DNA from: Lampris incognitus
Lineage: Eukaryota > Chordata > Actinopteri > Lampriformes > Lampridae
DNA: 64,000 bases
Direction of reading: 5' to 3'
Assembly: GCF_029633865.1 (NCBI RefSeq)
Contig: NC_079230.1
Span: 35,619,405-35,683,404, forward strand
Positions 24,201 to 33,200 of this stretch are shown piece by piece. Under the pieces are notes generated by a model. The model saw only the letters and a program-made list of their open reading frames with translations. It searched no databases and was not told the origin of the DNA. Positions within the stretch are counted from its first letter, which is position 1. The number at the start of each line of letters is the position of its first letter. The position numbers and the translations under genes were made by a program.

Positions 24201-27200
24201 TTTAGGGAGAGCTATAAAGCCATCTCCTTGCCAGCGTTCGGCAAGTAGACCATGCCGCTATCATCCTCCTACCAAAATACAAACAAAAAATCCTACGGGA
24301 ATCCCCGGTGACAAAAGAGGTGAAGCGTTGGGCTGACCATTCGGTAGCCATGTTGCAGAACGTTCTTGAGAATGCTGATTGGGAGATGTTCCGCACGACC
24401 TCGGCTAACTTCAGTGAGTTTACAGAAGTAGCAGTGAGTTACATCTCTATGCTAACAAATGCTATCATTCCGACTGTCAAGATTAAGATCATCCCGAACG
24501 AGAAACCATGGGTCGATAGAGCAGTTCAATCAGCGTTAACAGCTCGCACCACCGCCTACAATGCAAGGCTGATTTCTAGTGACATGACTGATTATAAAGC
24601 AGCGTCTTACGGCCTGCGGAAGACAGTCAAAGAGGCTAAGTGCCGCTATAAGGACAAAGTGGAAGCCGACTTTAATGAAGGTGACGCCACTCGCGTGTGG
24701 AATGGACTACGGGTCATTACAGATTTTAAAAACAAGCCTTGCTCGGCTATGAGTGTGGATCCCTCGCTAGCTGACAAACTGAACGTGTTTTACGCACGCT
24801 ACGAGGCTAACGGCACCAACAACAGCCAAATGGCCACGGTAGACAGCAGGGAACCCCCATTCACCGTCACTGAGAGAGATGTGAGGAGGGTCCTTAGGGG
24901 GGGTAAATGGCAAGAAAGCTGCAGGGCCTGATGAGATCCCAGGCCGGGTCTTAAAATCCTGCGCTAACCAGCTAGCACTTGTGTTTACATACATCTTTAA
25001 CACATCCCTGGCCCAAGCCATCGTCCCCTCATGCTTCAAGCGGTCCATTATTGTCCCTGTGCCAAAGAACAACAGTCCATCATGCCTGAATGACTACTGA
25101 CCAGTGGCCCTGACATCAGTAGTGATGAAGTGCTTTGAGAGGTTGGTGAAAGATATCATCTGCTCAACCCTGCCCAGCTCATTCGACCCCCTCCAGTTTG
25201 CCTATAAAAACAACACGTGCAGAGACGATGCCCTCTCCAACCTCTTGCACACCACCTTAACCCACCTGGATGGGGGGAGAGGGAACTACTTACGTATGCT
25301 GTTCATTGACTACAGTTCAGCATTTAATACTATAGTCCCCCTCAATCTGGTCACACAGATGAGGTCACTAGGAATCAACACCCTGTTGTGCAATTGGGTG
25401 TACAACTTTCTCACTGACCAGTCCAAGGTGGTTAGGGTGGGCGGCCTAACCTCCGGAACATTGATCCTCAACACAGGTGCTCCTCAGGGTTGTGTGCTGA
25501 GCCCTCTGCTGTACAACATCTACACACATGACTGCAAAGCCACGGACAGTTCCACCTCCATCATCAAATTTGCAGACGACAGAGTGGTAATAGGCCTGAT
25601 TTCCAACAACAATGAACAGGCCTATCTGAACCAAGTAGATGACCTGGCACAGTGGTGCCAGGCCAACAACCTGACCCTGAACGTCAGCATGACCAAAGAA
25701 ATGGTGGTGGACTTCAGGACACAGCAGGGGAAAGGATACAACCCACTAAAGATCAACGAGGAACCTGTGGAGAGGCTCTTCAGCTTTAAATACCTCGGCG
25801 TACACATCGCTGAGGACCTCACCTGCACTCAGCACACTCTAAAGAAGTCCAGACAGAGGCTCTACTTCCTCCGAAGGCTGAGGAAATTCAAGGTCTCACC
25901 CTTCATCCTGAAGACATTCTATTCCTCGGCTGTGGAGAGCATCCTAACAGGTGGCATCACTGCTTGGCATGGAAACTGTTCTTCCAGTAACCGAGCTGAC
26001 TTGCAGAGAGTGGTGCGAACGCACCGCCAGAACATCCCTCCCCATCCTGCAGGACACTTACACCAGAAGCGTGAGGACGAGAGCCAAGAAGATCATGAGC
26101 GACACTTCTCACCCCAACAACGGACTGTTCAGGCTATTGGGGTCTGGTAGACGCCTCTGTAGTCTTAGGGCCAAAACAGAGAGACTAAAGAGAAGCTTCT
26201 ATCCACAGGCCATAAAAACTGTCAACATATATGACCTTTCAAATACTTGAGACAGCTAGGTTTTTTTGTTGTTTTTTTATTTCATGTTTATTGTGACTTA
26301 AAAAAAGAGGAAAAAATACACTGATCTTTTATCTTTTATCTATGTCTATGTATTTTCACATAATGACACACGGAGTACCCCTCTTCATTTCACTGCATGT
26401 TTTACTTTGTATTTCTGTGCATGTGACAAATAAAGTACTTGAACTTGAACTGATTCAACTTTCTGGGGTTTCTTTACTTGGGTTATTGAGCATGCATCAA
26501 GACATAAATTCAATTGTCTTGTTAAAATCCTTAAAATTACATCTACTCCTCTCTTATTCAAAAAAAACTAAAATCTATGAATATGCAAATAATCCTCGCC
26601 CACAATTCAAATTTCCAACCAAGGCCCACCACTTGGCAAGTCGTAATATAGCAGTAATTCAGCCATACATGTACGAATCGGTGTTGTGCCAACTTCTGCT
26701 TGCTTGCCAAGAATTGAAATTGTCTCACGGGATACACATCTGCTGAATAAATGCATCCACACTGTAACTTTATTTCTGGAAATCTACAACCTGTCCATCA
26801 CCACTACAAACAAGAAAGGGCTCAGAGCCAATCCTTGATGTAATCCCACCTCCACCTTGAACCCATATGTCATTCCAACTGCACACCTCACCACTGTCAC
26901 ACTGCCCTCACACACATCCCGTGCCACTCCTACATACTTCTCTGCCAGAGAAGCTGGAGGTGGCAGAGTTGAGGATGCCAAGATTTTCACTGGGAGTGAC
27001 GAAGAAGGACAGGATTAGGGACAATTATATTAGAGGGACTGTTCAGGTTGGACAGTTTGGAGACAAAGCAAGAGAGGAAAGATTGAGATGGCTTCGACAT
27101 GTGTGGACGAGAGATGCTGGGAATATTGGGAGAAGAATGCTAAATATGGAGCTTCCAGGGAAGAGGAAAAGAGGAAGGCCAAAGATGAGGTTCATGGATG

Positions 27201-30200
27201 TGGTAAGCAAGGACATGCAGGTGGCTGGTGTGACGGAGGAAAATGCAGAGGACAGGAAGAGATGGAAATAGATGATCCGCTGTTGCGACCCCTAACGGGA
27301 GCAGGCGAAAATAGTAGTAGCAGTAGCAGTATGAACCAAATAGTTTTACCAGCACAAATTTCAGCATTGCGAATTTATTGAATTTAATAATGACCAAAGC
27401 TGAAATAATTGGAGATGATTACTCAGCAGAAACAATCAGTTCTGCCGAATAATCCGCCCCTTAAATCTCAGTAATGAAAGTTCAAATCAAAGTTTGATAG
27501 GAATCAAACTGTTTTACCAGAACACACTTTATTTGATCAACTTTGGTTAGCTTAGCCACCGGGCTAAAAATGAGCCTAGCCAAGCAAGTAGACGGAACAG
27601 TGATTGTCATCAATAGGGAAACAAGCAGGGGTGTCTCGTAAAACCAAGAGAGCTGAGATAAAATGTTGAATGACTGTTAAAATTGCTAAGATCAATTTAG
27701 ATCAAAGGGTTAAAATTAGGGCTGTTCCGAATGCCATTTTTTGGACTCTGGGGCTTTGGTCGTAATCGACAGCGAATATTCGCAGCTTTACTAGTGGTGG
27801 TGTGGGGGGGCATGCCATTTCTCTGTTCTCGGCTGAGATGGACGGCATAGCAGTGCAACACGTCTTTCGATTTAATTAAAGGCATTAATTGGTCAAATGT
27901 ATTTTTGCAGTTCACCTTTACTGATAGCCTACATTTGCAAAAAAAGAAAAGAAAAAGCTTTTATCCGAATCCCAAAATTGAAAACCAAATACCTACCCAA
28001 CAAACGAATACCCAGATAGCTGAATATTTGGGTCCAGCCTTGGTTAAAACATTATAAAGAAATAACTAAGAATCAGCTAACGATGCTAAATACAACCCAT
28101 TAGCTCTGTTAGGTGAGGGCCGAGTCCGCACGGTTCTCACCATGTAGAGCTCCATCACTACAGGATCGGGGCTTCAGTGTGATCAAGTCGTAGTCTAGTC
28201 CTTTACCGCTGTTGTTTCCGATGTAACATCTGAATCTGTTGTGTTCCTAGTGTCCAGTGGTGTTTTCCTGTCATAGCTAACCATAGCTAAAGCATATTTA
28301 ACAAAAATACTCAACAAAACCAGTAAATAGACATAAAAAACACTATTCTGAGACAGCGCCAGATGCATGGCACCCATCTTCGTAGTTTCAAATATGTTAT
28401 ATTCTGTTTCTATCAGGAATTTCTACCAGTCTTTGTTTTATCATATTATAGTTAAAGCATAATCAGCGTTTTGTGATGTAATTGAAGTCCGTCCATTAAA
28501 CAGTTAATACCTGCTCCTTGTACGCGTGATATGTTTGCATGTATGTGTACAGTACAGTGTGGCATATGAATAATATATTCCTTTATTTCTCCTGTTTTAT
28601 TAAATTATTGACTTAGTTACTCTTCATTTACTTCATGTTGAGTTACCATCTTCTGTTTAAGCTTCTGTGTTAAGCTTGTCGGGTTGATTTAGTTTGCTCA
28701 CATTAGTTATAACTCATTTTGAGTCATGACCCTGTGTTTGTAGAATAAATCAAGTTTAGTATGAGACTCACAAGATACACCGACACAAACCTGATACAAA
28801 TGGTGAGTCAGTGTAGAGTGGCTGGGTTTTTTTTTGTGGTTTTTTTTGGGGGGGGGGGGTGAGAGGGGAGTATTTTTTTTTTAATAGTTTAATAATCTAG
28901 CTCCTTCATATCTTTCTGAACCACACACCCTCCCAGATTCTCTTCTGCTCTCCAACTCACTACACCATCGGCCCGCTTGACTACCATGGGGTTTTGACTA
29001 CCATGGGGAATTGAGCCTTCAGTCATTCTGCCCCCTGCCTATGGAACTCTCTCCCACAAGACATTCACAACATTGACTCTCTTTAAATCTTCAAATCCCA
29101 TCTTAAAACACACCTTTTCAGACTGGCATATTCAGTCTGATCCATGCCTCATTGAGTTTTGTGCAGATGATGATTTTATACTTATCTGTTGTGTTACCTT
29201 TTTTATTGTCTACCCTGCTTTGTTTTGATTTTATGCTGTCTGATACAGTGCTGCTTGTTTTTTACTGTGTTCTGTAAGGTGTCCTTGAGTGCTATGAAAG
29301 GCGCCCACAAATAAAATATATTATTATTATTATTATTATTATAATTTAATAATAATCACCTCTGCCACCTGTTTTTAATGAAGACCAGGAGAAAAAGGTT
29401 GAATTTAACAACTTTATTTTGAATTTAACCTTACTGACCACCTCACTTTGTTCTGACATTAGTCAGAACTAAAAAACAAAAAAACATTGCCACACTGGAA
29501 GAGCTGGCCCGTCCTTTTTTAAAATCAACATTTCCCTCACCGCCTGCACTCATTTTCTCACGCGATGCCGTTTCTGCTGTTGTCACATGTCGATAGTGCA
29601 GCTGGACAACTATTACTACTTTCGGCTGCTCCCGTTAGGGGTCGCCACAGAGGATCATCCGTTTCCATCTCTTCCTGTCCTCTGCATCTTCCTCTGTCAC
29701 ACCAGCCACCTGCATGTCCTCTCTCACCACATCCAAAAACCTCCTCTTTGGCCTTCCTCTTCTCCTCTTCCCTGGCAGCTCCATATTCAGCATCCTTCTC
29801 CCAATATAGCCAGGATCTCTCCTCCACACATGTCCAAACCATCTCAATCTTGTCTCTCTTGCTTTGTCTCCAAACCGTCCAACCTGAGCGGTCCCTCTAA
29901 TATAATCATTCCTAATCCTGTTCTTCTTCGTTACTCCCAGTGAAAATCTTATCATCTTCACCTCTGCCACCTCCAGCTCCTCCTCCTGTCTTTTCGTCAG
30001 TGCCACTGTCTCCAAACCATATAACATAGCTGGTCTCACAACCATCCTATAAACCTTCCCTTTAACTCTTTATGGTACCCTTCTTTCACAAATCACTCCT
30101 GACACTCTTCTCCAACCACTCCACCCTGCCTGCACCCTCTTCTTCACTTCTCTCCTGCACTCCCCGTTACTTTGGACAGTTGACCCCAAGTATTTAAAGT

Positions 30201-33200
30201 CATAGGCCTTTGTCACCTCCACTCCTTGCATCCTGACCATTCCACTGTCCTCCCTCTCATTCACGCATAGGTATTCCGTCTTGCTCCTACTGACTTTCAT
30301 TCCTCTTCTCTCCAGTGCATACCTCCACCTCTCCAGGCTCTCCTCAACCTGCCCCCTACTCTCGCTACAGATCACAATGTCATCCGCAAACATTATAGTC
30401 CACGGAGACGCCTGCCTGATCTTGTCCGTCAACCTGTCCATCACCATTGCAAACAAGAAAGGGCTCAGAGCCGATCCTTGATGTAATCCCACCTCCACCT
30501 TGAACCCATCTGTCATTCCAACCACACACCTCACCATTGTCACACTTCCCTCATACATATCCTGCACCACTCCTACATACTTCTCCACAACTCCTGACTT
30601 CCTCATACAATACCACACCTCCTCTCTCGGCACCCTGTCATGTTTTCTCTAAATCTACAAAGACACAATGTAACTCCTTCTGGCCTTCTCTATACTTCTC
30701 CATCAACATTCTCAAAGCAAACATCGCATCTGTGGTGCTCTTTCGTGGCATTAAACCATACTGCTGCTCGCTGATCATCACCGCTCCTCTTAACCTAGCT
30801 TCTATCACTCTTTCCCATTTTTTCATGGGAAAGAGTGGATAGTGCAACCGGACAACACACCTGTTATATGACTGGCTGTTCGCATGTCACTCGTAGCACG
30901 CTCCATTACCAAGAGATATGATGGGATGTTTATGAGCCAGGGAGGGAGCACACATATCCATTATGAGCTTTCATGGTGGTTTACATTTAAAGCATGTAAA
31001 TGAAACTGTTCAACATTCCACTGAACCGTTTTCTTATTGCTATTGTGATTATGTGTCTATCACGAGGACACAACGCTGTCATTTATCGCCCACGCCTACG
31101 TGACGGGCTTACTTTATCTCAACATTTATACACCAAGTTCAAGACAAGAGATGATGAAACTAAATACTAGTCTTAAAAAAGTCACATTTCAGTGGGGTCT
31201 GAATAGGGATTAGAGTATTAAAACTTAGAATCTCCCCCTGCCCATATATTTGATATGAGATAGTTGGTAATGATTATGTGGTAAATACTCAATGGGTCTA
31301 ACCCTCTTATCACAATTACCAGTAACTGAAACCCACTGAAGCAAATTTCCTCAAGAATGATAAAAAATCTATTTACCCAGCCATCAATCTTTTTTAGGTT
31401 TAAACAATGCTTCAACATATTGGAGGGGTTTTCTCCTTGCATGACATTCTCATTTAAAATGTTTGCTGTATCACTGCAGTATCAATGACCCATAGCCACA
31501 CTTTGTGTGCTTGCATCAGTTAGCAGTGTCAAACTATCTGCTTGCTACACTGAGTGACACACTGTCAGCAGAGACGAAGAGGTACGGGCAGCAGGTTCCT
31601 GGCACTTGATTACAAATTCATATACTTTAAAAGCTCAATGGAATACTAATTATGCAACTGAAAATACACTTTCAGGATTAAGCACTGAAACCCACATTTC
31701 TTAACAAATAAAGCAAACCAAAGTCATGTACATTGGCGGAAATCAAGACAATAAAATATGTATTGAAGGCAAGGCTTCAGAAAGCATAGAAAATTTCAAG
31801 GGCTCGATCAAAACGGCAAATGGCTGGTGTACTACTGACATCAAAATGAGAATCAGGATGGCAAAGCAACGAATGATTCAACTAAATAACTTATGGAAAT
31901 GTAACCCACATGATTACATGTACCCTGTAACGTATGTAAGTTCCACGAGTAGCCTCTAGGAGGCACACGAGCTACAGAGTTTAAACCATGCAAACAACCG
32001 TCGACAATAGAGAAGAGAAATACGGATATTTAGAAATACGGACAACTTCGACTATGGATACCTGAATTATTGATATTTGAACTACGGATATTTGAGCTAC
32101 AGGACATTTGAACTACGACAAAAAAGAGCCCTCCCACGAAGCTTCCTTGACAGATGATCTCCCGTTGAAGGAAGACTCTTTTCTCTTGTGTTTTGTACGC
32201 TGCTGGAATCCTGACTGTTTTTTTAGTACCCCGAACAACCCCCCTTGCTACACCCTTTTGGAACCCTTGGATACCCCCTTTGGATTGCCCCCATCATCGC
32301 CCTGGATTTGGATTCATCATCATCGCCTCTACATTAACTTGCCCCTGTGATTGTGGTAGGATCTGGACATTGCACCTTGCACAGATTGGAAGACTGAATC
32401 ATTCCCCCTTTTCTTTTCTTTATTATTTTCTTTGAGTGCACTCATACTTTATTTTGGATTATTTTCTTTAATTTGTTAGTGTAGAATATGGCTGCATGAG
32501 TAATATATTAGAAGGGTATAAAATAGAATATAGATAGATATAGACAATAAATAGAATATTAGGAAGAACTTTTAAAAAGTATAATAGAGTAAAATATATA
32601 TATATATATATATATATATAACACATCTAATTTAGTATTGATATTGAAATAACTTTACTTTGAACTGTTGAAATAAATTGGTTTTTTTATTGTAAACTAT
32701 ACCCACGAGTGTGTGTGTTGTCTTTGGGGTGAGTACTAGAATCCGGTCTAGAAAAAAACCTACACCAATCTCCACTGAACTTAGACATTAGACTGTAAAC
32801 TGTCCCTGCGCAAGCATAGGCCCATTCCCCTGTCGTGCAGGTTACAGAAAGATCGTGCCATCTCAACCAATCTGAAAATAAAGACACTACAAACAGTCGT
32901 ATGGCCAGTCATGATTTACGGAAGTAAAGGATGAACTTTGCACAAAATAGATGAAAAGGAAAATAAATGCTGCCGAAATGTGGTTTTACCGCCATTTGCT
33001 GAAAATAGGTTGGATAGAAAAACATACAAATGAAAGTGTGCTACAGCAACTTGGAACAAATATGATCCTTCTGTCGACCATTCAGACGAAAACTAAAATA
33101 TTTCGACCATGCTATGCGTCATAAGACCGGCAGTATTATGAAAAATATGCTGCAAGGCAAAGTTGAAGGCAAAAGGCAATGAGGCAGACCAGCAATCTCG

